60,482 nt of DNA from Peptostreptococcaceae bacterium (GCA_025210335.1 JAOARY010000058.1:1-60482), one strand, 5' to 3'. Positions 44,936 to 54,404 are shown, counted from the stretch's first letter. A program made the numbers and translations. Notes: generated by a model from the letters alone, not told the origin.

Positions 44936-46366
44936 ATGGATTATGGATATTTAAGTATTTTGCCACCATTAATAGCAATTATACTTGCGATAACAACTAA
45001 GCAGGTATTTATATCTTTATTATGTGGTGTTTTGATAGGGAATTTTGTCATAGCTGACTTTAATATATTTTTGGCTTTACAAAAAACATCGTTTGGAATA
45101 ATAGATATATTCAAAGAAGATTGGATTACAAAGACTATAATTTTTTCATTTTTAGTTGGAGCAATAATAACATTGATTCAAGCTAGTGGTGGAGTTAAAG
45201 GTTTTGTAGATTATCTTACATTAAAGACAAAGATAATCAAATCAAGACGTTCAGCAATGTTTCTTACACAAATAATAGGTCTTATAATGTTTATAGAATC
45301 ATCTATAAATATATTAACATCTGGAACAATAACAAGACCATTAACTGATAAATACAAGGTTTCAAGAGAAAAACTAGCTTTCATATGTGATGCAACTTGT
45401 GCCCCTGTTTGTGGACTTATTCCATTTAATGCTTGGGGAGCTACTTTGATGGGTTTAGTATCTTTACAAGTGAGTAATAATGTAATAACAGGAAATGCAA
45501 CTAATATATATTTTAAAAGCATTCCTTATAATTTTTATTCTATAGTAACGATTATTTCAGTATTCATATATATATTTACACAAAAAGATTTTGGCCCTAT
45601 GAAAAAAGCAGAATTAAGAGCACTAAATGAAGGTAAATTGATGAATGATGATGCCGTTCCTTTAGTTTCAAAAGAAGCAAGTGAAGTTAAGATTAAGGAA
45701 AATGTTAAGATTTCAATGTGGAATATGATACTTCCTTTGATGGTATTGATATTTATGATGCCTATATCTTTATATATAACAGGTAATGGAGATATATTTA
45801 ATGGATCTGGCTCTACTTCGGTATTTTGGGCAGTATTAACATCATTATTTTTTACTATGTTTTTATATAGAATAAGAAATGTAATGAAAATAGATGAATT
45901 TATAGATTACACATATAAAGGAATTGGTTCGATGGTTCCAATGATTGTACTACTTGTATTCGCCTTTATGATAGGAAATGTAGCGTCAGAAATGAATACA
46001 GGTAAATTCATAGCAAGTTTAGTTGAAGGTAGATTAAATGGTGGCTATGGCCCTGCTATTGTATTTATAATATCTGCTATAATAGCATTTTCAACAGGTA
46101 CATCTTGGGGGACTTTTGCGATAATGATGCCTATATCAATACAGATGGCAGTAGCAATAGATGCGAATTTGTATGCATCTATTGGAGCAGTTGTTTCTGG
46201 TGCTTTAATGGGAGATCATTGTTCACCAATTTCAGATACTACAATACTTTCGTCAATGGCTTCGGCTTCAGATCATATAGATCATGTTAATACACAATTA
46301 CCATATGCACTTTTAAATGGAGCAATATCAACGGTGTTATTTTTAATTGTAGGATTTTTGGGTTAA
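44936..46366 (+). CDS. NhaC-family Na+/H+ antiporter
   Basis: The 476-residue protein has about eleven spans and family motifs IMFIESSINILTSGTITRPLTDKY (in part SSINILTSGTITRP), APVCGLIPFNAWGA, FSTGTSWGTFAIMMPISI and GDHCSPISDTTILSS. NhaC proteins exchange sodium for protons, and some members exchange amine or organic acid pairs. GGAGAG precedes the ATG. It is monocistronic, with a large terminator. Confidence 0.9.
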   Translation: MDYGYLSILPPLIAIILAITTKQVFISLLCGVLIGNFVIADFNIFLALQKTSFGIIDIFKEDWITKTIIFSFLVGAIITLIQASGGVKGFVDYLTLKTKIIKSRRSAMFLTQIIGLIMFIESSINILTSGTITRPLTDKYKVSREKLAFICDATCAPVCGLIPFNAWGATLMGLVSLQVSNNVITGNATNIYFKSIPYNFYSIVTIISVFIYIFTQKDFGPMKKAELRALNEGKLMNDDAVPLVSKEASEVKIKENVKISMWNMILPLMVLIFMMPISLYITGNGDIFNGSGSTSVFWAVLTSLFFTMFLYRIRNVMKIDEFIDYTYKGIGSMVPMIVLLVFAFMIGNVASEMNTGKFIASLVEGRLNGGYGPAIVFIISAIIAFSTGTSWGTFAIMMPISIQMAVAIDANLYASIGAVVSGALMGDHCSPISDTTILSSMASASDHIDHVNTQLPYALLNGAISTVLFLIVGFLG

Positions 46367-46387
46367 TTAAGAACTATATTTGAAAAT

Positions 46388-46481
46388 AAAAAAAGACTGT
46401 TATATAAAGAAATATTTATAGTATATTTGGATTTTAAATCAATATATTTGATAGAATTTCTTTGTAAAACTGTCTTTTTTT
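46388..46481. terminator. Long bidirectional terminator
   Basis: AAAAAAGACTGTT pairs with AACTGTCTTTTTT, with AAAGAAAT and ATTTCTTT pairing further in. It lies between the NhaC gene and the convergent hypothetical gene. Confidence 0.8.
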
Positions 46482-46519
46482 ATGAAATAAGCTTAATATA
46501 AAGTTGTTTGATTTATATT

Positions 46520-46915
46520 TTAATTAAAAACAAAAGCAGAATTAATAGAACTTAATATGTGAATTAAATCTTCATCTTCTAAAGTTGTTCTTTTTTTATC
46601 ACACTCTTTATCTAATTCACCATTAACGTTATAAGTTGTTTCATATATATCTTTTAATTTCTTGGCTTCTTTAACTAAATCTAAATTGGGATTATTTTTA
46701 TTTGTATTATTATTATCAATATTTTTTATTTTATATCGAGATATTAATACACGTTTTTTACCATTATAGATTTTATATATACAACAATAATCACCTTGTA
46801 TAACTTTTTCGCAGACTGCTTTTTTATCTTTTTTTTCTTCAGTTTCACTACTACCTCCTTTTTCATAATCGTAAAAACATTGAGCTATTGAAACTTTAGA
46901 GTTTGATATATTCAT
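46520..46915 (-). CDS. Hypothetical protein
   Basis: The 131-residue soluble protein has no recognised domain. It opens MNISNSKVSIAQCFYDYEKGG, has a charged KKDKKAVCEKVIQGDYCC segment with four cysteines in the first half or so, an asparagine-rich linker (NIDNNNTNKNNPN), and an acidic end DEDLIHILSSINSAF. I start at ATG 46915 because AAAGGAGGAATCG lies directly upstream; earlier codons in frame precede that site. A well-formed binding site and a following terminator support a real gene. Confidence 0.6.
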   Translation of the reverse strand: MNISNSKVSIAQCFYDYEKGGSSETEEKKDKKAVCEKVIQGDYCCIYKIYNGKKRVLISRYKIKNIDNNNTNKNNPNLDLVKEAKKLKDIYETTYNVNGELDKECDKKRTTLEDEDLIHILSSINSAFVFN

Positions 46916-47075
46916 TTCGATTCCTCCTTTTTTTATCCATACAATAATATAATCGGAATAATAATACATTTAATTTATGCTAATCATAGATTTTAAGGGT
47001 ATAATGTTTGGGTAAATATTTTTTAATACTTTAATTTTATTTAAAAATCAAAAAATTAGAAAAAGGGGTGTTTTG

Positions 47076-48425
47076 ATGTACACAAATATATTTAATTACA
47101 TAGATGAGATTGAAGATGAAATTATAAATATAAGAAGAGATTTTCATAAATATCCAGAAACAGCTTGGAATGAGTATAGAACAGCATCATTAATAGCAAG
47201 AACTTTAGATGATTTAGGCTTTGAAATATATTTGGGTAAAGATGTGATAGATGAAGGTAGTAGAATGGGACTGCCAACAAAGCAGGTGATGAAGGCAGAA
47301 TATAATAGAGCATTAAATCAAGGGGCAGATAGAAGATTTATAGAGTCTTTAGAGGGTGGATTTACTGGTGTTGTAGCAGAATTAGAATTAAATAAAGAAG
47401 GGATTAATTTAGGATTTAGATTTGATATAGATGCAATACCTATAGATGAATCAAAGTCAGATGAACACTTTCCTTACAAAGAAGAATTTTGTTCATTTAA
47501 TGAAGGTATAATGCATTCTTGTGGACATGATGCACATGCGAGTATTGGTATTGGAATAGCAAAAGCATTATTAAATATAAAAGATGAACTTAAGAATATA
47601 AAGAAGATAAAATTTATTTTTCAACCAGCAGAAGAAGGCGTAAGAGGTGCAAAATCAATGGTTGAAAAAGGAATAATAGATGATTTAGATTATTTATTTG
47701 CTTCACATATAGGTATGATAGATTCAGGATCTTTAGTATGTGGTTGCAATGGTTTTTTGTCAAGTACAAAGATAGATGCAAGATTTAAGGGTGAATCTGC
47801 ACATGCTGGTGGAAATCCAAATGAAGGTAAGAATGCACTTATGGGAGCTTGTAATGCATCATTAAATATTATGTCAATACCAAGACATAAAGATGGAGTT
47901 ACTAGGATTAATGTTGGAAAAATAGAGTCTGGAAGCACAAGGAATGCTATACCTAAAGATGCATTTATGATGATAGAAACAAGAGGTCAAACAAATAAGG
48001 TAAATAATTATGTAAAAGATAAAGTGATTAATATACTTCGTTCAACAGCTTTAATGTATGATTTGGATTTGGATATAGATATAGTTGGTGAAGCTATAAA
48101 TTGCAATTCAAATTCAGATTTGTCACAGATTATATATGATTTAGCAAATGAAATCGGCTTATTTGAAAATGTAATAAAAGAAGATAATAAAGTAAAAGGT
48201 AGTGAAGATTTTACCTATATGCTAAATAGAATGGAAGAAAGAAATAAAAAATCTATATATATGATTATAGGTTCTAATATAAAAGGGGGACATCATAATT
48301 CCAAATTTGATATATATGAAGAAGATATGATTAAAGCAATTAAACTTTATTTAGCTATTATATACAAAATGGATGAAAATATAATGTCTAAAAATTTTGA
48401 TATGAAAGAAATATTACAAAAATAA
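47076..48425 (+). CDS. M20D-family amidohydrolase (AbgA-like)
   Basis: The 449-residue metallopeptidase-like enzyme opens IRRDFHKYPETAWNEYRTA, and has di-metal ligands in HSCGHDAHASIG, PAEEGVRGA and ASHIGM, the SAHAGGNPNEGKNALMGA dimerisation domain (in part SAHAGGNPNEGKNA), and a last histidine in KGGHHNSKF. The long insert before GGFTGVVAEL and the overall length resemble the AbgA subunit of p-aminobenzoyl-glutamate hydrolase. It probably cleaves an N-acyl amino acid bond. GGGGTG precedes ATG 47076. A YjiH-type membrane protein is encoded nearby. Confidence 0.87.
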   Translation: MYTNIFNYIDEIEDEIINIRRDFHKYPETAWNEYRTASLIARTLDDLGFEIYLGKDVIDEGSRMGLPTKQVMKAEYNRALNQGADRRFIESLEGGFTGVVAELELNKEGINLGFRFDIDAIPIDESKSDEHFPYKEEFCSFNEGIMHSCGHDAHASIGIGIAKALLNIKDELKNIKKIKFIFQPAEEGVRGAKSMVEKGIIDDLDYLFASHIGMIDSGSLVCGCNGFLSSTKIDARFKGESAHAGGNPNEGKNALMGACNASLNIMSIPRHKDGVTRINVGKIESGSTRNAIPKDAFMMIETRGQTNKVNNYVKDKVINILRSTALMYDLDLDIDIVGEAINCNSNSDLSQIIYDLANEIGLFENVIKEDNKVKGSEDFTYMLNRMEERNKKSIYMIIGSNIKGGHHNSKFDIYEEDMIKAIKLYLAIIYKMDENIMSKNFDMKEILQK

Positions 48426-48655
48426 TACAATTATAATAAAATTATCTTAAAATTTTGTAACTTTAAATAAAAAGGGTGTTTTATATGTTAGACTGGATTT
48501 TAGTAGATGGTTTTTAATTGACAAAAAGAATCTGACTTAATAATTTTTGATTATGCACTTGGGGGAACTTTTTTATAAATAAGGGGTCTTATTTATAGAA
48601 AAATATATGGTATTTATTTTTAGAGATTCTTTAAAAGGGTTATAGGAGGATTATG

Positions 48656-49204
48656 ATGTTTATTAAAAAGTTTGTATTTTTAATTATTTTATTAATTCCA
48701 CTAACATTATTTAATGCTTGTACATTTCAAGTAAATGCAGGAGTTGTACAAAATCAAGATGAAAAGCAAGATGAACTAACAAAGATGCAAGAAGTTAAGC
48801 TTAATTTAAAAGAAGATGTAGATAGGTTTAATAAGCTTGCAGACGATATAATAAAATTAGACGATGATAAAAAAATTGATGAAAAGTTACAAGAATTAAG
48901 AGATCAAAACAAAGACAGATATGATTATGTTTTTTATTACAAAGAGAGCAATAATAAAATATATATAAATCCAAAGACTACATTACCACAAGATTATAAT
49001 CCAAAGGAAAGAATATGGTACAAAAAAGCTTTGGAAAATAAAGATAAAGAAAATAGTATATACTATTCAACACCTTATAAAGACTTTGTTACAGAAAATG
49101 AAATTGTAAGCATATCAAAGATATTAAAAGATGAAAATGGAAATAATATAGGTGCGTTATTATTTGATATAGTATATAGAACTAAAGATGATATATCAAA
49201 ATAA
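48656..49204 (+). CDS. Lipoprotein with a lone Cache-like sensor domain
   Basis: The 182-residue protein has a lipoprotein signal (LFNAC, cysteine 22), a coiled segment (about 40-80), and a Cache/PDC-like domain: YDYVFYYKESNNKIYINPKT, NPKERIWYKKALENKD (the RxWY motif), IYYSTPYKDFVTENEIVSISK (in part YYSTPYKDFVTENEIVSI), GALLFDIVY. This is the sensor fold used in chemoreceptors and kinases, but no transmembrane relay or output domain follows. AGGAGG lies six bases before ATG 48656. It may bind a ligand and present it to a partner receptor. Confidence 0.75.
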   Translation: MFIKKFVFLIILLIPLTLFNACTFQVNAGVVQNQDEKQDELTKMQEVKLNLKEDVDRFNKLADDIIKLDDDKKIDEKLQELRDQNKDRYDYVFYYKESNNKIYINPKTTLPQDYNPKERIWYKKALENKDKENSIYYSTPYKDFVTENEIVSISKILKDENGNNIGALLFDIVYRTKDDISK

Positions 49205-49275
49205 ATAGAGTAATGAATTTAAATAAATCGTAGAGGGAATAAGATTTTATTAAGAAAATAAATATTAATTATTAA

Positions 49276-49312
49276 AAAGAGGATTCTAAAAATATTTTAG
49301 AATCCTCTTTAT
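49276..49312. terminator. Bidirectional terminator
   Basis: AAAGAGGATTCTAAAA pairs with TTTTAGAATCCTCTTT around ATA, between convergent genes. Confidence 0.93.
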
Positions 49313-49362
49313 TTTGTATAAAATATTTAAATTAATAAATCTTTATAATCTATGATATAAAT

Positions 49363-50727
49363 TTAGAATATCATATGTGCAATAAGTGCTATTACTGGTA
49401 GAGTTATTAATGTTCTTTCGATAAATACAATTATAAGATCTTTTAGATTTATAGGTATTTTTGAACCTAATAATAATCCACCAACCTCAGACATATAAAT
49501 AAGCTGAGTAACAGAAAGTGCAGCTATAACAAATCTTGTTAAAGGACTTTCAATAGATGCCCCAATAACTGATGGTAAGAACATATCTGCAAAACCAACA
49601 ACCATTGTTTGAGATGCTTCAACAGCTTCTGGTATTTGAAGTAATTGTAATATCGGAATAAAAGGCATTCCTAACCATTTGAATATTGGTGTATATTCAG
49701 CAAATACAAGAGCTATTGTACCCATTGCCATAACAACTGGTGCAACTCCTAGCCACATATCTAAAACATTATGAATTCCTTGAATGAAGAATTCTTTAAC
49801 ATCATTATTTTTAGACGCTCTTTCCAATGCTTTTTCCATACCCCAAGAAAAACTTGTATGTCCCTTAGGAATATCTTCACTTGGTGCTGGTTTTGATTCA
49901 CTTATATATTCATCTGGTTTCTTTGAAAGTGGTGGTATTCTAGGTGTTATAACAGCAGCTACAACTCCAGCTGCTAATACTGTTAGATAAAAATGTGCAA
50001 ACATATTAGCAAGTCCAACTTGTGATATAACAACTAAAGAGAATGTTATAGAAACTGCTGAGAAAGTAGTACCAATAACACAAGCTTCTCTTTTTGAATA
50101 ATAACCTTCTTCATATTGTTTGCTTGTTAAAAGTATACCAATAGTACCATCTCCAAGCCATGAAGCCATACAGTCTATTGATGAACGACCTGGAAGTGAA
50201 AATAATGGTCTCATTATTTTAGTTAATAATGCACCAAAGAATTCTAATAATCCAAAGTTTAATAATAATGGTATAAAAAGTCCTGCAAATAAGAATACTG
50301 CAAATAAAACAGGTAATAAATCATTTAATAAAAGTCCACCTGTATTTCCTGAATGAATCATTTCAGGGCCTAATTTATAATAAGTCATTATAGCAAAAAC
50401 TGCTCCTAATGCTCTTGATAATGCCCATATAGGACTAACATCAAATAGACCTTTTAGATATTTGCTATTTTCAATAAAACTTGGTTTTGTAATTTTAACT
50501 ATAAGAGTCATTAAGAATGTAAATGTGATTAGTACAGTCATTATGAATGGGATCTTTCCAGTAAGTATTTCTTGTAACTTACCCGATAATATTGCAACTG
50601 GAATCGTTACATTTCCTTGATAAACAATAGGTGTCATAAATAATAAAATACCTATAAATGAAGGGATTAAAAATTTCATCAAATTCTTCGTGGTTTTAAA
50701 CTTGTTACTCTCATCTGTTTTTTCCAT
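49363..50727 (-). CDS. YjiH-family membrane protein (nucleoside-recognition/Gate fold)
   Basis: The 454-residue protein has about ten spans and two Gate-type signatures (DCMASWLGDGTIGILLTSKQYEEGYYSKREA, in part SWLGDGTIGILLTSKQYEEG; and VVGFADMFLPSVIGASIESPLTRFVIA, in part VGFADMFLPSVIG). YjiH-type proteins are thought to transport or sense small metabolites and are often encoded next to M20 amidohydrolases, as here. AAAGGAG precedes the ATG. The leader contains a terminator-like hairpin. Confidence 0.85.
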   Translation of the reverse strand: MEKTDESNKFKTTKNLMKFLIPSFIGILLFMTPIVYQGNVTIPVAILSGKLQEILTGKIPFIMTVLITFTFLMTLIVKITKPSFIENSKYLKGLFDVSPIWALSRALGAVFAIMTYYKLGPEMIHSGNTGGLLLNDLLPVLFAVFLFAGLFIPLLLNFGLLEFFGALLTKIMRPLFSLPGRSSIDCMASWLGDGTIGILLTSKQYEEGYYSKREACVIGTTFSAVSITFSLVVISQVGLANMFAHFYLTVLAAGVVAAVITPRIPPLSKKPDEYISESKPAPSEDIPKGHTSFSWGMEKALERASKNNDVKEFFIQGIHNVLDMWLGVAPVVMAMGTIALVFAEYTPIFKWLGMPFIPILQLLQIPEAVEASQTMVVGFADMFLPSVIGASIESPLTRFVIAALSVTQLIYMSEVGGLLLGSKIPINLKDLIIVFIERTLITLPVIALIAHMIF

Positions 50728-50763
50728 AAAAAAGACATCTCCTTTGTGTTTTGTAATAAAAAA

Positions 50764-50784
50764 GCACAGACTTTAAGTCTGTGC
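50764..50784 (-). terminator. Terminator-like hairpin in the yjiH-type leader
   Basis: GCACAGACT, loop of three, AGTCTGTGC form a perfect nine-base stem; on the minus strand seven T follow. Only about 20 bases separate it from the ribosome binding site of the downstream gene, leaving no room for a promoter. It is therefore either an attenuator in that gene's leader or the terminator of the ketosynthase transcript, which stops 217 bases upstream. Confidence 0.75.
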
Positions 50785-51000
50785 GTATAAGTATAATGAA
50801 AAATCCAAAAAAGAATTTTAAAATTATAATACGCCTGATAACTCAAGCTCTTTTCAAATTGCTTATATTTAGTATTGATTTTTTTGTTACTAAAATAAAG
50901 CTAAAAACTTAACAAAAAATTGTTTCAGCTTAATTATATAATAAATTACAAAATAAATCTTTAAAAATTAAAATATACAGAATATTTTTAAAATAATATT

Positions 51001-52197
51001 TTAATATTTTTTCAATACCAAACACGCATTATTACCACCAAAACCAAAGGAATTAGATAGTGCAAAATTAATTTCTTTTTCCGTATTTTTTCTAATAAAA
51101 TTCAGATTATAAGGAAAATCCACTTCATTTAAATTGGGCATAGCAGGAATTATTGAATGTTTTATACTTTTAATAGTCGAATAAATTTCAATAGCACCAC
51201 AAGCACCCATACTATGACCTATATTTGCTTTTGTTGAACTAATTGCTACATGTTCATCAAATAATTTTGATATTGCTAGACTTTCTGTTTTATCATTTAA
51301 TAAAGTTGATGTACCATGTGCATTTATATAATCAATATCAAGAGGGGATAAATTAGCATTATCCAAAGCTTTTTTCATACAATCATAAATTCTACTACCA
51401 TCTTCCTTTAAAGATACTAAATTATAAGCATCATTATTTGAAGCATAAGAAACTATTTCACAATAAATATTGGCATTTCTTTTAAGGGCATGGTCTAAAT
51501 CTTCAAGCACAAAAATAGCACTTCCTTCACTTAGAACAAATCCAGATCTATTTTTGTCAAATGGATTAGAAGCAGACAAAAGATCTTTAGAAGAACTTAG
51601 TGCATTCATATTCTTAAATCCACCCAAAAATAAATTATTGATGCAAGAATCACTTCCGCCTGTTATACATATTTTATTCTTGCCATATTTAATGCTTTCA
51701 TAAGCTTGCCCTATCGCATCAGTTGATGAAGCACAAGCTGTTGAAATAGCTAGAGATTCGCCCATTATATTATATTTAATATTTATATTAGCATTAAGCA
51801 TATTTAGTAGAGTTTTGCTTTGAAGTAGTGGAGATACATATTTAATACCACAATCATCTTCATATTCACTGTGGCTTTCTTCCAATAATGTTGATATTCC
51901 TCCCACACTGCTTCCGATATAAGTTGATATAGTGTTAGGTTCATAATCAATCAGATTAGAATCCTTAATAGCATTATCTGCACAAATAAGACCAAGTAAT
52001 GCGTATCTATCAGTTTTATTGATTTGTTTCTTTTTAAAATAATTTTTAAAATCAATATCTATTTTGGATACTATGTAATTATCATCATCATTATGATAAG
52101 AAAAATTTGTCTTATGATTTAATAAATTATCAAAAAAACTATCATCAAGACCAATTGGAGTTACAGCAGATATACCTGTTATGACAACTCTATTCAT
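51001..52197 (-). CDS. FabF-like beta-ketoacyl-ACP synthase
   Basis: The 398-residue condensing enzyme has the complete Cys-His-His triad of KAS I/II: Cys155 in STACASS, His294 in NAHGTST and His328 in NIGHSMG. It extends acyl-ACP with malonyl-ACP. Its start overlaps the stop of the ACP gene by eight bases, and both are divergent from bioF. No other fatty acid synthesis gene is nearby, so rather than general FabF it may be dedicated to elongating the malonyl methyl ester primer made by BioC. A general KAS II role cannot be excluded. Confidence 0.9.
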   Translation of the reverse strand: MNRVVITGISAVTPIGLDDSFFDNLLNHKTNFSYHNDDDNYIVSKIDIDFKNYFKKKQINKTDRYALLGLICADNAIKDSNLIDYEPNTISTYIGSSVGGISTLLEESHSEYEDDCGIKYVSPLLQSKTLLNMLNANINIKYNIMGESLAISTACASSTDAIGQAYESIKYGKNKICITGGSDSCINNLFLGGFKNMNALSSSKDLLSASNPFDKNRSGFVLSEGSAIFVLEDLDHALKRNANIYCEIVSYASNNDAYNLVSLKEDGSRIYDCMKKALDNANLSPLDIDYINAHGTSTLLNDKTESLAISKLFDEHVAISSTKANIGHSMGACGAIEIYSTIKSIKHSIIPAMPNLNEVDFPYNLNFIRKNTEKEINFALSNSFGFGGNNACLVLKKY

Positions 52198-52423
52198 TTA
52201 TTTTACCTTCTAAATAGTTTTTTATATCCAAAACAGTCTTAAATTCAGAAGCATCCTTATCTTCAATATCTATTTTAAATTCTTTTTCTAAAGCTACTAA
52301 TAATTGTGACATATCCAAAGAATCCATATCCAAATCATCAAACAAAAGAGTAGTAAGTTCAAATTCTTCGCCTTCAAGACCTATAATATCATCTATATTT
52401 TTTCTTAAACTTTCAAATACCAT
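52190..52423 (-). CDS. Acyl carrier protein
   Basis: The 77-residue acidic protein has the phosphopantetheine serine 35 in DDLDMDSLDMSQ and a helix II of ACP type. I start at ATG 52423, with AAAGGATG upstream. The sequence DMDSLD is a slight variant of the common DSLD(S/T). It overlaps the ketosynthase gene and is divergent from bioF, suggesting a private carrier for pimeloyl intermediates. Confidence 0.92.
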   Translation of the reverse strand: MVFESLRKNIDDIIGLEGEEFELTTLLFDDLDMDSLDMSQLLVALEKEFKIDIEDKDASEFKTVLDIKNYLEGKINE

Positions 52424-52452
52424 AAAAAACACATCCTTTTTATAAAAATATC

Positions 52453-52482
52453 TTTACATACAATATAGTTTAATTATATAAT
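52453..52482 (+). promoter_or_regulatory. bioF promoter
   Basis: TTTACA (52453-52458), 18 bases, TATAAT (52477-52482). On the opposite strand TTGTAT and TATATT 16 bases apart (52489-52462) could drive the ACP gene. Confidence 0.6.
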
Positions 52483-52495
52483 CATACAAAGAAAA

Positions 52496-52526
52496 ATGTA
52501 AACCCTTAATTATAAAAAGTTAACCA
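52496..52526. promoter_or_regulatory. Possible BirA-like biotin operator
   Basis: ATGTAAACC (52496-52504) closely fits a BirA left half site. AGTTAACCA (52518-52526) fits the right half GGTTAACAA at seven of nine positions. The gap of 13 bases is shorter than the usual 14-16. It lies just after the predicted bioF start point, where a repressor would act. Confidence 0.35.
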
Positions 52527-52543
52527 AAGAGTAGGTGATGTTT

Positions 52544-53725
52544 ATGGAATTTTATGATTTTATAGATTACAAATTAAATAAAACTGCTTGTGAATCAAAT
52601 TATAGACAGATAAATTTCTTTATAAAAAATAATTCATTGCCCAAAATAATGATAGATGATAGAGAATATCTTAATTTTTCTTCTAATGATTATCTTAACC
52701 TATCATCAAATAAAGAAATAATAGAAGAATTTAATAGAGCAAATTTAAAATATGGAGTTGGTGCAAAAGGTTCAAGATTAACAAGTGGATCTTATGATTG
52801 TCATTTAGAACTTGAAAGAAAACTTGCAAAACTAAAGAATAAAGAATCAGCATTGGTTTATCAAAGTGGTTACTGTGCCAATCTTGGTATATTTAGTGCA
52901 TTTGATGACAAAAATATATGTTTTTTCTCAGATAAATTAAATCATAGAAGTATAGTAGATGGGATAAATCTTTCAAAAGCTGAATTCAAAAGATTTAAGC
53001 ATAAAGACTATAAAGATTTAGAAAAAAAATTAAAAATATCAAAAGCCAAAATAAAAATTATAATAACTGACGGAGTATTTAGTATGGATGGGGATATATG
53101 CGACTTGAAGAAGCTAATAGAATTAAAACTTAGATACAAGACTTTGTTAGCTGTAGATGATGCACATGGATTTATGGTATTAGGCAAAAAAGGAAAAGGT
53201 ATATATGAATTATTTGATCTAAATGAAAAACTATTAGATGAAGTAGATATACATATAGGAACATTTTCAAAAGCTATAGGACTAACTGGAGGTTATATTG
53301 TATCAACTAAGAAGATAATAGATTATTTGATCAATTACTCATCTGCATTTATTTATTCAACAGCATTGTCACCATCTAATTGTAAAGCGATTATCAAATC
53401 AATAGATATAGCAAAAAATATGCAAGCAAAAAGAATTAAATTAAAAGAACTTTGTTTGTATGCAAAGGAAAAACTACAAGAAGAATTTGAAATAACAAAT
53501 ACAAAATCAACTATAATAGCTATTATCTTAAAAGATAGTCAATTGACTTTAAAATATTATGAAGAACTATTAAAAAATAAAATATATCTAAAGGCAATAA
53601 GACCACCATCAGTACAAAAAAATCAAAGTAGACTAAGAGTGTCAATTACTCTAGCACATAGCAAGGCGGATATAGACTATCTTATAAATATGTTAAAAAA
53701 AATAAAAAAAGATTTGAGCAGTTGA
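52544..53725 (+). CDS. bioF: 8-amino-7-oxononanoate synthase
   Basis: The 393-residue PLP enzyme condenses pimeloyl-ACP (or -CoA) with alanine, the first committed step of the biotin ring. Visible are FSSNDYLNLSSN, GVGAKGSRLTSGSYDCHLELE (in part GAKGSRLTSGSYDCH), DGVFSMDGD, DDAHGFMVLG and the Schiff-base lysine 243 in GTFSKAIGLTGGY. I start at ATG 52544 behind AGGTGAT. It is first of three tightly packed genes with the BioG/BioH-like esterase and bioC, so a full pimeloyl-ACP route is encoded from methylation to BioF. bioA, bioD and bioB are not in this window. Confidence 0.93.
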   Translation: MEFYDFIDYKLNKTACESNYRQINFFIKNNSLPKIMIDDREYLNFSSNDYLNLSSNKEIIEEFNRANLKYGVGAKGSRLTSGSYDCHLELERKLAKLKNKESALVYQSGYCANLGIFSAFDDKNICFFSDKLNHRSIVDGINLSKAEFKRFKHKDYKDLEKKLKISKAKIKIIITDGVFSMDGDICDLKKLIELKLRYKTLLAVDDAHGFMVLGKKGKGIYELFDLNEKLLDEVDIHIGTFSKAIGLTGGYIVSTKKIIDYLINYSSAFIYSTALSPSNCKAIIKSIDIAKNMQAKRIKLKELCLYAKEKLQEEFEITNTKSTIIAIILKDSQLTLKYYEELLKNKIYLKAIRPPSVQKNQSRLRVSITLAHSKADIDYLINMLKKIKKDLSS

Positions 53726-53726
53726 T

Positions 53727-54404
53727 ATGAATTTGCTTATAATAAATGGTTTTATGGACTATGATAATGTATTTTATTATTTTAATAAATATTATGAATC
53801 TGAATTTAAAATAACTAATATAAATATAAACAAAATGAATGATAAACAAATAACGTCAAAATTAATAGGATTATCAAACGAACCAATAATAGTAATAACT
53901 TGGTCAATGGGGATTTATTATCTGTATAAATATATGGATTTGATATATCAAAATATATCTAAGATTATATTTATAAATCCATTTATAAAAAGTCATTATA
54001 ATACTGCTATAGAGAATATCAACTATTTAAATAGAGATTACAAATCATTTTTTAAGAATTTTAATAAGAGATTGTATTCAAAAAAGATTTTAAAAGAAGA
54101 TAAGAAATTGATAAATAAATTAAAAGAAGATTTAAAAAATCTTAATTTTAAGGATTTGAGTATTTTAAATAAAAATCTAAATTATCTAAAGAACAATTGC
54201 TTAGACCTTATATCAAATATAAAAAAATATAAATATAAAAATAAAGAAATTATAATTTGGGGTTCAAATAAAGACAAAATAGCATCATATAAAGATTCAT
54301 TATTATTAAAGGAATTAATAAAAAATTCAACATTAATATTGTTAGAAAATAAATCACATGGATTTATATACGAAGAATTTAGGAAGGTGAATTATGATAG
54401 ATAA
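53727..54404 (+). CDS. BioG/BioH-like pimeloyl-ACP methyl ester esterase
   Basis: The 225-residue protein has an alpha/beta hydrolase layout: INGF near the start, nucleophile Ser60 in ITWSMGIYYL, an aspartate in IWGSNKDKIA and a histidine in NKSHGF. The WSMG elbow and short length resemble BioG. It starts one base after bioF and overlaps bioC by 11 bases; no good ribosome binding site is seen, so translation is probably coupled to bioF. By position it would remove the methyl group put on by BioC. The sequence is very lysine and asparagine rich, so family assignment is less certain than position. Confidence 0.72.
   Translation: MNLLIINGFMDYDNVFYYFNKYYESEFKITNININKMNDKQITSKLIGLSNEPIIVITWSMGIYYLYKYMDLIYQNISKIIFINPFIKSHYNTAIENINYLNRDYKSFFKNFNKRLYSKKILKEDKKLINKLKEDLKNLNFKDLSILNKNLNYLKNNCLDLISNIKKYKYKNKEIIIWGSNKDKIASYKDSLLLKELIKNSTLILLENKSHGFIYEEFRKVNYDR

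Noticed and set aside
48485..48517. 10-codon ORF (MLDWILVDGF) with AAAAGGGTG upstream
   Set aside because: Too short to support; no conserved context beyond a plausible binding site.
50785..50900. Purine, SAM or preQ1 riboswitch in the YjiH-type leader
   Set aside because: I looked for conserved core sequences of these classes on the minus strand and did not find them.
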